From NCBI GenBank assembly GCA_022376465.1, contig JACDTU010000011.1, positions 620,001-684,000 on the forward strand: a DNA stretch of 64,000 nucleotides, given 5' to 3'. Of the stretch, positions 46,566 to 56,783 are shown in pieces. Position 1 is the first letter of the stretch, and each line of letters starts with the position of its first letter. The translations under genes were made by a program, and so were the position numbers. This stretch comes from Cubamyces lactineus (Eukaryota; Basidiomycota; Agaricomycetes; Polyporales; Polyporaceae). Under the pieces are notes generated by a model. The model saw only the letters and a list, made by a program, of their open reading frames with translations, was not told where the DNA came from and made no database searches.

Positions 46566-48263
46566 TTATAGAGCATCGATAGACGGCACCTCGTGTCCAT
46601 GACTCTCTAGCAGCGCCTGGAGGACGGCTGCTCGCCGCTTCCACATCTCCTTCTCCTCCTTCTCGCGCTCAACGCTTGCTTCCAACTCGCGTTGGTACTC
46701 GAGCTTCCGCTTTCGACTGCGACGGGCAGCGAGCGTGTTCTGTCGCCGCTTCGCCTCGATCGCGTCGAGATCGTTCTGGTCGATGGGGATCTCATCCTCG
46801 AGCTCGTCCTCCTCACCGAAGGCTTGTGACCGGGCCCGCTTTTTCTTAAGGAACGCCGTAGGCACCTCCTTGCGAGATGTCGCAGAGGGAGTGACATACT
46901 TGCGCGGCTGGATGGGAGCGTCCAGCGACACAAGGGCGTCAGGGGTAATGTTCTTGCGGGTACCAGTCGGCTGTGCCTTGCGTGAACGGCGACCCGGAGT
47001 GGACGGCGTGGGCACGGTCCCTGTGCGCGGTGAGGGATGGAGGGAAGTGGGGTCGAGCGAGGGAGTGGTCGGCGAGGGCATAGTGTACATCTCATCGACG
47101 TTGAAGGGAAGCTGAGGAAGCGACGACGCGATGCGAGCACCTGACGGCTTAGGGGGCTCGCATACAGCGCCGTGACCGAAACCTTCGCCGAACAAAGGCA
47201 TGCTCCCAAAGTCGGGGAAGGAGTCGACGTCGAAGATGGCCGGGCTCGTGAGAAGCTCTGCGTTGCCCATCTCCGACGAAGCGAGCGCAGGGGTCGTGAG
47301 GAAATCCTCGAACGGCGAGTCGTCCATCGGCGAGGTCAGGAACTCATTGAGATCCTGGGGGAACTCCGGGCTCGCTGATGGAGGCGGACCGTATGTCAGA
47401 ATTGGCCGCCTTCCAAACGTCCTCTGCGTCGACATACCTTGGAGTACGTCGATGATGGCCTGGACGGTGTCCGCGCTCGGAGGGGCGAGTTCATGCGGGG
47501 CCGTAGCCCGCGCAACTTGAGATTCCTCGGGTTTTTGCGAAAGCATGGTCAAGTAGTTCGAGCACAAGGATGAGAAGTCGAGGTCGGTAGAACTAGAGGC
47601 GACTGGTGGTGCAGGCGCGGGATGGGAAACTGCAGGCGACGAAACTGGTGCGAATCTGGATGTGCGAGGTACTGGGGGCAGCGACTGGGGGATTCCATGG
47701 TGGGCAGCAAGAGCCGAGGTCGATGTGAAGACCGGGTAGGATGTCCGAGGACGACTAGATGGAGCGTTTAACGCGACATGTTGAGTCGGGTACGAACTTG
47801 AAAGTTGGAAACTCTCAAGGTTATTGACTGGGCGATGGGGGCCATGGCTGGGGTGTAGGTCCGAATGGTCGTGGGAAGACGACGCGTTTACTGAGAAGCG
47901 AAGAACATCTTGGTTCTGTTGATGATGTTGCGGATACCGGGAAGGAAACAAGGCTGAGTTGGGGTGGGGTGGAAGTTGGTGGGTGTCAGCCGGCAAACCT
48001 GCTAGCTGGGAGAGTCTGGAAGGCGATGGCGGGTGAATCAGTGGGGAGTTCTCAAAGGTGGGGTCATTGCCGTATGGGACCGCCGGCGATGCACTGATGG
48101 CAGAATAGTGGGGACGAGATGACGGACCGGGCACCGCACTTGACGGTGCCTCCCAGTCGGAACGGTGCGAGGGCCAGTCCTGCGTCATGTACCGCATGTT
48201 GCGCAGGGAACAGGATTCAGCCGTCTCGTTGGACGACGGCGTGGACGAGGACGTCAAGAACAT
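46566..48263 (-). CDS. Gcn4/Cpc1-type bZIP transcription factor
   Basis: An uninterrupted frame of 565 residues. The C-terminal bZIP is close to Gcn4: the basic region EAKRRQNTLAARRSRKRKLE has the invariant Asn and Arg that contact TGA(C/G)TCA. It is followed by a weak heptad zipper (LEYQRELEASVEREKEE to LQALLESHG). A central acidic/hydrophobic activation segment (LTSPMDDSPFEDFLTTPALA) and an NLS-like KKKRARS are visible. The N-terminal half is Ser/Pro/His-rich. Gcn4/Cpc1 factors activate amino-acid biosynthesis genes upon starvation. The leader contains a 56-bp intron (48292-48347), short upstream ORFs and a TGACTC element, listed separately. Ortholog status is inferred from the bZIP and activation motifs. 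Confidence 0.85.
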   Translation of the reverse strand: MFLTSSSTPSSNETAESCSLRNMRYMTQDWPSHRSDWEAPSSAVPGPSSRPHYSAISASPAVPYGNDPTFENSPLIHPPSPSRLSQLAGLPADTHQLPPHPNSALFPSRYPQHHQQNQDVLRFSVNASSSHDHSDLHPSHGPHRPVNNLESFQLSSSYPTQHVALNAPSSRPRTSYPVFTSTSALAAHHGIPQSLPPVPRTSRFAPVSSPAVSHPAPAPPVASSSTDLDFSSLCSNYLTMLSQKPEESQVARATAPHELAPPSADTVQAIIDVLQGMSTQRTFGRRPILTYGPPPSASPEFPQDLNEFLTSPMDDSPFEDFLTTPALASSEMGNAELLTSPAIFDVDSFPDFGSMPLFGEGFGHGAVCEPPKPSGARIASSLPQLPFNVDEMYTMPSPTTPSLDPTSLHPSPRTGTVPTPSTPGRRSRKAQPTGTRKNITPDALVSLDAPIQPRKYVTPSATSRKEVPTAFLKKKRARSQAFGEEDELEDEIPIDQNDLDAIEAKRRQNTLAARRSRKRKLEYQRELEASVEREKEEKEMWKRRAAVLQALLESHGHEVPSIDAL

Positions 48264-48291
48264 TGCGCCAGTCGCAAAAAATGCTTAATGA

Positions 48292-48347
48292 CTGCCAGCG
48301 GAATACGGCGACACCGACAAAAAATGCAAGCTAGAGTGAGGACTTAC
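48292..48347 (-). other. Probable 5' UTR intron of bZIP gene
   Basis: On the minus strand GTAAGTCCTC opens and CTGGCAG closes a 56-bp segment ending 28 bp before the bZIP ATG. Length and ends match other introns in the window. It lies in the leader, so splicing would not change the protein. Confidence 0.55.
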
Positions 48348-48412
48348 GGGTCGCTCAAGGAATTGAGACTGATGCGCGTATGCCTCGGACAGTCTGTTGC
48401 TGTTCGAGGGCT

Positions 48413-48430
48413 GTGGTGGTGGTGGTGGTA
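48413..48430 (-). repeat. (CCA)n microsatellite in bZIP leader
   Basis: A run of GTG/GGT triplets on plus reads (CCA)n on minus, about 150 nt upstream of the bZIP ATG. The motif matches the ACC tract in the SPRY leader. Confidence 0.6.
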
Positions 48431-48458
48431 GAAGGGGGAGAGGACGAACGCGATAATC

Positions 48459-48465
48459 TGACTCG
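48459..48465 (-). promoter_or_regulatory. TGACTC (Gcn4-type) element before bZIP gene
   Basis: TGACTCG on plus (CGAGTCA on minus) matches six of seven positions of the Gcn4/Cpc1 site TGA(C/G)TCA. It lies about 200 bp upstream of the start codon of a Gcn4-type factor, next to an ATAAATA-like sequence. This would fit autoregulation, but binding is inferred only. Confidence 0.45.
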
Positions 48466-48487
48466 GCCACTATTTATCTTTCCCGTT

Positions 48488-48566
48488 TCACCGCTTTTCA
48501 ATCTCAGAGCCGCCCATTAGACCAAATAGGCAGCTTGGCTGTGCCTGGCGCTGGAATCTCACCCAT
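48488..48566 (-). other. Two short upstream ORFs before bZIP gene
   Basis: One minus-strand ORF runs 48566-48504 (20 codons, MGEIPAPGTAKL...). A second, overlapping in another frame, runs 48517-48488 (9 codons, MGGSEIEKR). They end about 225-240 nt upstream of the bZIP ATG. Gcn4 and cpc-1 mRNAs are controlled by short upstream ORFs, so these are candidates if transcription starts upstream of 48566; if it starts nearer the TATA-like sequence they are outside the mRNA. Confidence 0.35.
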
Positions 48567-51065
48567 GTGCTCTTCCGCAATTTACGCCTTTTTCCCGTCC
48601 TCCCGCAGCGCATTCGACCACACAACGACACGTCCGAACACGTCCCAAGCCTCTGAACTGCCCTCGTAAAGGTGCACAAGAACACTACGAAGGCTGCGCG
48701 CGCAGTCCACAGTCGCGCCAGGATGCTGCGAGCGACATGGTCGGCTGCGGTCCCGAGGCCTGGGAGAGTGGTTTCGAGTCAGTGATGGATTCCCTGGCAT
48801 TCCGAATGCGCTATGCCATGTTGCCAGAAAGGCAGGAAAGCTCCCTGGGAGCGTGGACGATGTAAGCACACGGACGGGGGCGATGCCCGCACGGTAGTAC
48901 AGCCCAATCCAACCCAATCCCATCCCCGTCCACCGCTGCGATCGCGGGGCGCGCAGGCCGGCGGCGGCGCGGAAAGGCCATCCGTGCAAAATGTCCGACG
49001 AGTCGCCTGCCCATCGTCCGACACCCTCGCGCCCGTCGCACATGCCCCAATCATCGTCCATCGATCGTCCTGATCTTTCCCTCCACCGCGCTCGCTTGGC
49101 GGGGGGCGGCACCCCGCGTCGCTCTCTTATCGCGCCAGTACCGTCTCTTCGTCGTATCGCACCGCGCCTTCCCGACGTCTGACCGACGCACACCTGCACG
49201 GGAATACACTTCAGTCCAGGTACACTGTGGGGTCACTCACATGTCCCCCGTTCATTTCCCCCTCTGCCCCGCATCCACCACCCAATCAGGTCCTCCGCCA
49301 ATATCGCGACGTCGCTTCATCGAGGCTCAATCACACATAAGCATAGACGCCTCCTTTCTGCCGTCAGTGATCATCCCGACGTCGGAGCGCCCTCGAAGGC
49401 CTGTATTCTTCTTCCACAGCCACAGAGGGGGGCGCATGACCGCCAGGGCGCGGACAACCCTCGAAACCTGCCGTCCATATACGCGATAAGCCGGATCTTT
49501 GCCTGCCAGTTCTGCGACTCGCTTGCTCAGCAGCTCCAAGACCAGTGTGCCAGACACAGCAGAGTCGCTGACGAAGCTGAGCCAGCTCAAACCAGTTGAC
49601 CAAGTTCTAGACCCAGGGCGTGGGAAGAAGGCTCGCCAATATAACCAGTCCAGCGCCGCAGCGGAGAAGAGGAGAAGGAGGCAGAGAACCGTTGTCGAGC
49701 GGGACGTGAGCATTGCCTCCAGAGACAGCGTGTACGACCGTGTCGTCATGCACATGCCGGCAATGCTGGTGGTCGGAGGCGAGTAAGAGGGCGCTCGAGA
49801 CACATTCGCGATGATCAGCACGACCGGACGAGCGGCAACCTCCCGAGAAGGAGCCAAAATGCCGACCTCAGCGAGCGATTTGGTGCACGACTGTACAGCT
49901 CGTGCTATCACTTGTAGGAGGGCAAGACGCCACACACCTCTTGCACACAACGAAGTTCCTTTTCCTCACGTAAATGAATCCCTCGGCTATGCTCACAGGG
50001 GACATCTTGGAGCCACTTGACGCGTCGACTCTCGAGGGCACCGGCTATTGTACCGCCATCGCGCCCGTCGCGACAATGTCCACCGCCATGCAGCCTTCTA
50101 GTGTCCACGGTCTATTTTAGTGTCGAGCAGAAGTGAGAGTCTGTCGGCTGGGGTGCTCACCATTGACCAATCCCAGCCACGGCGCCATGCATATACCCCG
50201 GCAACACTGCACACCTGCATATGCGTCCGAACTGTGCGGAACCTTGCGACGCGACGCGCGCCAATTCCCTCTCAGTGGCGTCACAGCGCGTCACGACGCG
50301 TCGGGCGTATACAACCCAACCTCATCCAAGTTGTCCAGCTCAAGCCGTCCCAAGCAGACCACCAGACGCGTAAGAAAAATCAGCGGAAAGGGAACAAGAC
50401 CAGGCTCCAGAGGGCAAGAAACCACCAGGGCGAAGAAACGGGGGGAATCGCGCTCGCCGCAACGGGATGTTTTCCTGGCCCTTTTATGCCTGCGCGCCTC
50501 GAGTCACAGGCCTGCCTAATCTGGCCCTCGGATCAGCGGTGACTCATCCACGTGGGCGCGTCTCCGAGGTCCGAGTGCTGCGTCGAAGGGTCGAACGCTC
50601 TTCCGGGTCGACGGTCGTCACCGCGACTCATCCTCCCCCGTCACAACTCGCCATGAGGCTCCGAAACGCAGGCGGGCGCAGTCGCCGCCTTAGTGGGAGG
50701 CAGGCGGCTGTATATGGAAAGCGCTTTTGAGCGGCGGTGTCCGCGTGTGTGCGTCCTGCACGGACTCCGCCGCGGCACCGATATGCGCAATGATAGAGCA
50801 CCATCTGCTAACTGCGTGCTGTACCAGAAGTTTCCTGTATCAATACCGCGCACGTACCGCTGTCAAGGTAAGTTGCGCACAGACATCCGGAGTCAACGAC
50901 ACGAGTCGAGGAATTGCAGCGAAAGCGAGGATTCCAATAAGTAGTACGAAGTCGCCGACGCACGGTAAGTAAGATACAGCAGAAACCCTCGGGCTCAAGG
51001 AACCCCACCGGTCCATCCGAAAACCAACGACACCTCAGAGCTCTCTCGCCCCATCACACCCCGAC
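48567..51065. other. Intergenic region, bZIP upstream
   Basis: About 2.5 kb without a recognised gene between the bZIP upstream ORFs and the RhoGAP stop. One minus-strand frame (49950-49327) includes a hydrophobic stretch (TVLCLLLLFSAAALDWLYW) and could encode a small membrane protein. It has no recognisable domain, start context or introns that would support it. The length would suit a complex regulatory region for the transcription factor gene. Confidence 0.4.
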
Positions 51066-53585
51066 TCACCTGCCCGCCTGCTGCGAAGGCAGCGCCGGGA
51101 CCGGGGGCGCGTCCGGGGCCGAGAAGAACCCCTCTGCGGTGATGCCTATCGCCTGGACGCCCGCGCCCGCGCCCTTCCCGCGCTGCGTGCCACGCCCGAC
51201 GGCGATCGAGCCCTTCCTCGACGGGTTCCCGCGCTCGATGCTGATCGTCGACCGCGCCTTGTTCACCGTCGCGTACGCGCTCCCCCCAGGGCCGCCCGCG
51301 CCGAACCCGGTATGCGTCGAGCGCGCTGTCGCGTCGCGGGATTGGGATGCGTGGTGCCGCGGCCGGAACGCACTGCTGCTCGCCCCTGGGCTGTCTGGGT
51401 GCCCTGAGGAGCCGGCGAACCTGTTTAAGCCGCTGGGTCCGAGTGGCATGACGAGCATCGCATCATCGATCTCCTCGTCGTCCAGCAGGGCACTATCGCG
51501 GTTGTGGGACGGGCTCCCTGGGGAGGGCATGTCAGCGAACGGAGGTAGGGGGTGAACGATCTCCTGCGCGAGGGCTTCCGTCCTGTCGAGCACCTCGTCG
51601 AAGACCTCGTAGTACCGCTCGATGCACAGCTTGATGACCATCCCGAGGGTCGTCCGCCCCTCGGCGAGCGCGGCCGCGTTGTCCATGGGGTGCGCGGGCG
51701 GTGGCCGCGCGCCTGCCCGGGCGGCGTCGAAGAGCGTGGGTGCGTTTGGAATGGAACACATCATCACGTCCCGCATCGGGTTAGGACTCGAGACGAGGTT
51801 CGGGCAGATGACGACCGTGAGGTTGTGTGCGTCCATGCGATTGGCTGCGGACCGGAGCTGGACTTCATACAGCAGATCTGCACGGGCGGACGCTTCTCAG
51901 GGCACGGCGTCTCGGGAAAAAAATGTTTGGGGTCTGAACTTACGGAGGACGTTGCTCAGCAGGATGTAGACGCACGGCGGAAGTTCTGGAAGTAAGGTCT
52001 CGCGGATGTACAGGACACTGGCCATGTCATCCGGGTCGCTTGTGGGGGCTGGACACCGGCGGATGATTGGGTATAATCTCTCAGGGAACACGGGCTCGGG
52101 CAGGTCGTGCAAGTACTTCTTCAGAAGCACCGCCGCGAGGTGTGGGTCGCCGAATGTTTCTAGAGAGACGACATGTCCTAGGCGCAGCCATGTCAGCAGT
52201 CCGCGGAGCGCCACGACGAGCCAACAAATATACCTCGATCGTACGCCTGCGCGGCCTGCTTGAGCATGACAGAGTTCGGTGATCGGCGGAAGAGGCCCTC
52301 ATCGTTCAAACCTTGCGGGACGTTAGTAAGGCCACAAAAAGCGCTGTGAGAAGCCCGGCAAACCTGTTGAGCGCAGGTACTGGATGCAATCCTTGACTAC
52401 GCGTGGGAGGCCGCCTTTCTCGCCGTCGAATCCCATTAGCTCCTCGAGTGGGACGCCAAAAAGGTCCGAGCGAGTCATTACAGGGAGGCTGATCTGTTTC
52501 TCATGCTTTAGGTTCTCTCTGATGCATCGTGGCGCTTGAGCATTATGTCGGTGCGAACGGAGCGGACAGAACACGTACTGGTACACGGCCGGGGGTATAT
52601 CGATTTGCGTGAGGGGAACGTGGTATGCCAATTCGGAGAGGGTATTAATATAAGTTATCTTGCGGAAGAATTTGGGACTGTGTTGCGGTTAGAGTTTACC
52701 GGTCCACCTTCAGCTCCGAGTGCCTCACCTAATGATAGCGCCAGCTAGAGAGAATAGCACTGCGAGGTGGTGAGATTGGCTGCGGGAATAGCCGCTTCGA
52801 AACACTCACTCTTCGTGAAGAAGTTGGAGTGTACAACGTACTGCAGCGGAGATGAGTCTGGTTCCCAGAGGCGCGGAACCGGACGGATGCACACTCACCA
52901 AACGCTTCAGGTTCTTACGGTACTTGCGGCTCAAGCTCCGGTACGCCTTCCACACCCAGTTCCAGCCTGGTGAATGTCTGTTCCCAGCAGCGAGGAAGAC
53001 GACAGTGTAATCGGCCTCCACTGGGTCCTGACGGTCAGCCTGAGCACAACATGCGACATGCGTAGCATCATACCGTAGAGGTCAAGGTAGGACAGTACAC
53101 GACTATGACAGTGTTGAGATGGAGGTGTGGGGAGAAAAGCAGAGGCTCACCTTAGAAGCAGGTCGTACGAAACCTCCCGTGGGTCAGGCATGGCTGATGC
53201 GCACATAACAATCCTTTGCCACACGCGTCAATTGTCTTTCACCGCTGAGCCCCAGTAGCAACAAAGCTTACATTGGACGAGTCCTTCCCGAGCCATCAAC
53301 AATGAGCGGGTGGTATCCAGCCAACAATGGCCCAAGCACTCACTCATAGTCCACGCCGGCCTGGAAAATCAACCGGTTCATGACCTCCTCGATGCGCTCC
53401 TGCCCGTATGATTCGCCAGCGAGCGGGTCGGGCGCAGGAGCCTTGCCGAACGGCGGCTTGAAGAACGTCCTCCGCTTCCCGATAGGGGAGTCCGGAGGCG
53501 CATCAGCGCTGGTCCGGGAAGGCGAGGGGATGTTTGCAGACAGCGCGGCCAGTCGCTGCTTCAACGAAAGCGGATTCCGCGACAT
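51066..53585 (-). CDS. CRAL-TRIO / RhoGAP protein
   Basis: Twelve exons (53585-53344, 53283-53272, 53213-53151, 53102-53074, 53020-52899, 52840-52810, 52759-52729, 52677-52579, 52518-52364, 52311-52234, 52177-51944, 51895-51066) sum to 1926 nt, 641 residues. The N-terminus is Ser/Pro-rich. A divergent CRAL-TRIO (Sec14-like) domain follows: MIVMCASAMPDPREVSYDLL, SYLDLYVEADYTVVFLAAG, SPGWNWVWKAYRSLSRKYRK and YVVHSNFFTK. The RhoGAP domain comes next: FGVPLEELMG, GLNDEGLFRRSPNS (arginine finger), LLKKYLHDLPEPVFP and MDAHNLTVVICPNLV (conserved Asn). The domain order is that of animal ARHGAP1/8, which stimulate GTP hydrolysis on Rho/Cdc42. The C-terminal 200 residues are low-complexity. The exon model closes in frame throughout, although it needs 12-, 29- and two 31-nt exons. 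Confidence 0.92.
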
Positions 53586-55142
53586 TTCGTTTCGGAAGAG
53601 TTCGGCGGTGAAGGTCAAAAGCGCAAGCAAGTCAAGCGGGAGTGTTACAAGGACGCAGATGCCGCTTTAGCAGAACAGACTTTGGCGTGAAGCTGGTACT
53701 GCAGAAAGAGGCCAAGAGAGATTCCAGCGGTGTGCACGTAGTGCCGTAGGTAAGTTATAGGCGACGCGTGTACAAGGCTTGTGGTAGGGCCGGTGGCCAG
53801 CGCAGCAGACAGCAAGAAGGAACGCGCAGTGCACCGCAGAACCAGCTCCAGACGTTCAGCTTCACTGCAAAGTGGCGGAAGTCCTATAGTTAGCGAAGCG
53901 CCCCCCCGGTGCCGTCACGGTGACGTGACGTAACAAAGTGTACTGTGACCATAGTCACATCCCATCAAGATGATCCCTTGAAGCTGGAAGCGCGCGCCGC
54001 CGAGACTCGGTGTCGTAACTCTTCCCATTGACACTCTCATAGTTCGGTGAAGAGTCCGACATATATCCACCGTGGTCCAGGATTAAAGTCAGCATCTTGA
54101 TGCGGCCGAACGTCTCCGTGATTGTGCATACGCTTCCATTGGTGTCCCAAGGTAAGTGCAGTGACTTGAAATCAGCCTTGCGACCCTATCATAACAATAA
54201 TGGTTGGGCTACTCCGTTACGGGCTGGAATCGCAACACGCATCTGGCTCATACATTCATATAGGTCAACATATTTTAGCGATCTTGGGAAACAAAACGAG
54301 GAAACCGCTTAACAGTTATCAGAGTTGCACAACATTGTCACATTCAACCGGGACCGCTGTAGCTCGTGTCTCGATTGCAGGAGCAGTGCATTCATTCAGA
54401 CAGGGAGCTCACTGACACGACACCAAAGTCGAAGGTGAATGAGTATAAGCGTGGCCACCATCACCATTGTGTCCTGCAAGCTGACACTGGTGTACTTTCT
54501 CGCAAACTGCTGCGTACGTCAGACAGGCTCGCACCCTACCCGGCGGTCTTCCTAGCATCGCCCGCCATGTACGAATGAGGCTTCAACACCTTCCGCCACC
54601 AGCATCAAGGCCTCCGGTTCGTCTAGTATCTTCAAAACGCCACATGCACGCGACTGCATGAGGGGCGCTGGCGAGAGGGGCAAGTCAATATGGCGGCTTT
54701 GACGACTTTGTGTTAGGACCCCCGCCGATTCAAACATTTCGACAAGCTTGTGTGGACCTGCAGCAGTACGAGGGGGGACAAATAAGGTGACGCTACATCG
54801 ATGCTGGCTCGCCAACCAGGATTATCAGAAGTGCATGCCCGGCTAACCGCGTGATTGACTCCATAGATTCGCCAGTACTGCGCAGACATAACTCTGCATC
54901 GGCGCAGTGTCCGAAATTCTGCAGTTATAGTCTTCTGGGACTGCGAAGAGTTGCACGATCACGTTCTTGCGCAACTAGCCCGCGGCCGAAAGGCCCGTGG
55001 GTATGTGCACACTGTGCTACGCTCGCCTCAGGGGAGGCAGGAAGCGCAGGGTGGGTCCCAGTACGTTTCGGCCGAAACGCCTGGCTGAGGCTACGCGCGA
55101 GCTGAAACGCACGTATACTGTCCAAAAGACTTGAATGAGCAG
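53586..55142. other. Intergenic region, divergent promoters
   Basis: A 1.5-kb stretch between the divergent RhoGAP and methyltransferase genes. A cluster of TGACGT/GTCAC sequences (53913-53955) lies about 330 bp upstream of the RhoGAP ATG. The minus frame at 54552-54815 has no recognisable content. No gene is supported. Confidence 0.5.
53913..53955. promoter_or_regulatory. Cluster of CRE-like TGACGT/GTCAC sites
   Basis: Within 43 bp there are CGTCACGGTGACG (a palindrome), two TGACG(T) copies and GTGAC...GTCAC. These resemble ATF/CREB-type bZIP sites. Their position about 330 bp upstream of the RhoGAP start suggests a role there, but this is inference. Confidence 0.4.
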
Positions 55143-55150
55143 TATAAAAG
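55143..55150 (+). promoter_or_regulatory. TATA box of methyltransferase gene
   Basis: TATAAAAG lies 126 bp upstream of the ATG at 55276 and is a close match to the TATA consensus. A 5' UTR intron may lie between them (GGTATG near 55215 to CCAG near 55268). Confidence 0.55.
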
Positions 55151-55275
55151 GCCACCAGTATCGAAGTGGGACACACCAGACGACCAACGAGTTCCTCTAC
55201 ATTTGCGTCAGCTGGTATGTTTTCACCTCTGTGGAGTTAGTCATATCATCTTGACTTGAATAAGTCCAGAGCATC

Positions 55276-56091
55276 ATGCCCGCGGAAGTCGAATACACGC
55301 ACGGCCACCACGAGTCTGTCCTGGGCTTACACTCCTGGCGTACCGTGCAGAACTCAGCCGCCTACCTCCTCCCGCACCTCAAGCCTAACATGACCCTGCT
55401 TGACATAGGCTGCGGCCCGGGGACGATCACCACCGATTTCGCCACCATCCTCCACGAAGGGCATGTCACCGGGCTCGAGATGCCCTCCTCCAACGTCTTC
55501 GAGCGAGCCCGCGCACACGCAGCAAGCCGAGGCGTAACGAACGTGAGCTTCGTCGCTGGGGACGCGCTCGCGCTGCCCTTTCCCGACGGGACGTTCGACG
55601 TCGTGCACGCACACCAGGTGATCCAGTACGTCGGCGACCCCGTGCGGATGCTCAAAGAGATGCGGCGCGTCGCGAAGCCCGGTGGGATCGTCGCCGCGCG
55701 CGAGGCGGACATGGACGGGTTGGTGTGGTACCCCGAGGTCGAGGGCCTGAAGGAGTGGCAGGAGGGCTACATCGCGGTCGCTCGGGCGAGCGGGGGGCAG
55801 CCCAGAGCCGGCCGTCGTCTACACGCCTGGGCGAAGGAGGCGGGCTTCGCTGACGAGGACGTTGCGTTGTCGGCGAGTGTCTGGTGCTTTTGCACGCCGG
55901 AGGACCGGGCGTACTGGAGCGGCTTGTGGGCGGACCTCACGGTCTCGTCGCACTTTGCGGTGTCGGCGAAGAAACATGGGATTTGCGACGAGGAGCGGCT
56001 GAAGCGCTTGGCGGCTGCGTGGCGAAAGTGGGGCGCGAGGGAGGACGGCTGGTTCACCCTGATGAGCGGAGAGATGATTGCGCGCGCTTGA
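55276..56091 (+). CDS. Class I SAM-dependent methyltransferase
   Basis: An intronless 271-residue protein. The Rossmann-like methyltransferase fold is shown by motif I (TLLDIGCGPGTITTDFA), the acidic end of strand 2 (VTGLEMPSSN), motif II region (VSFVAGDALALPFPDGTFDV), and motif III (MLKEMRRVAKPGGIVAARE). The layout is that of the UbiE/Coq5-like methyltransferase-11 group. A C-terminal cap region (YWSGLWADLTVSSHFAVSAK) may bind the substrate. Such fungal enzymes are often in secondary metabolism or are orphan, and the substrate is not inferable here. There is no signal peptide. A TATA box precedes it. No biosynthetic cluster partners are adjacent. Confidence 0.9.
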   Translation: MPAEVEYTHGHHESVLGLHSWRTVQNSAAYLLPHLKPNMTLLDIGCGPGTITTDFATILHEGHVTGLEMPSSNVFERARAHAASRGVTNVSFVAGDALALPFPDGTFDVVHAHQVIQYVGDPVRMLKEMRRVAKPGGIVAAREADMDGLVWYPEVEGLKEWQEGYIAVARASGGQPRAGRRLHAWAKEAGFADEDVALSASVWCFCTPEDRAYWSGLWADLTVSSHFAVSAKKHGICDEERLKRLAAAWRKWGAREDGWFTLMSGEMIARA

Positions 56092-56783
56092 TTGAGTATA
56101 TGTCCTAGCGCTGTACAACTTGAACGTGTTGACCGACGCTTATGCTGCATGCATCATCAATGTTGTACGTTATTCTGTGCCCTCACAACATGCAGCGTTC
56201 TCCATCTCCATTGGGATTGTGTCTGTCCCACACTCACGACAGGTCGAAGTGCCGAGGTACGCCGTACTGCAAACATCGCACGATAAGCGTGTGGCTAAGC
56301 GAGGGTGTTGCGACGGCAAGGAGAGGGAGGAAGGATGTCGTCATTGGCCAACGACGAGAGTTGCCATAGCTGGCTTTCGGCAATCGGACCGGCACCGAAG
56401 CGAGCAGGTACCATTCCCGTTTTTGCTAGTCCGGGCCAAGCGGGGTTGGGCGTCTAACAGAGTGGCCACCCGTTTTATCATTCAGGGTGGCCAACATCCT
56501 TCCTCCTCAGGCCTCAACGCCAACGTCGGCCTCCTCGACGTTCACTACGACCGCGACGACATCGGCCACAACCCGCTCTCCGTTTCTCCGTGGCGCCCAA
56601 CTTTTACCAGGCACCACCCTCTCCAACTCGATTTTCTTTTTGACTTCGCCACTGTGGCAGAGACTCGGGCTCCACCCTTCCTATCAGCCGAATCTGGGGG
56701 CTTCTTTCACGTACTCGCTCTCAGCCACGAGTCAAGATATATAACGACCGCCATCTCATCTCGCTCTTCGACCACTCGCCACC
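56092..56783. other. Intergenic region, antiporter promoter
   Basis: A 692-bp stretch between the methyltransferase stop and the antiporter ATG. A TATA-like GATATATAAC at 56735-56744 sits about 40 bp before the ATG, and the preceding 100 bases are pyrimidine-rich. No gene is recognised. Confidence 0.5.

Noticed and set aside
49327..49950. Minus-strand frame with a hydrophobic stretch
   Set aside because: Possible small membrane protein, but no family, intron or start context supports it; mentioned only in the intergenic note.
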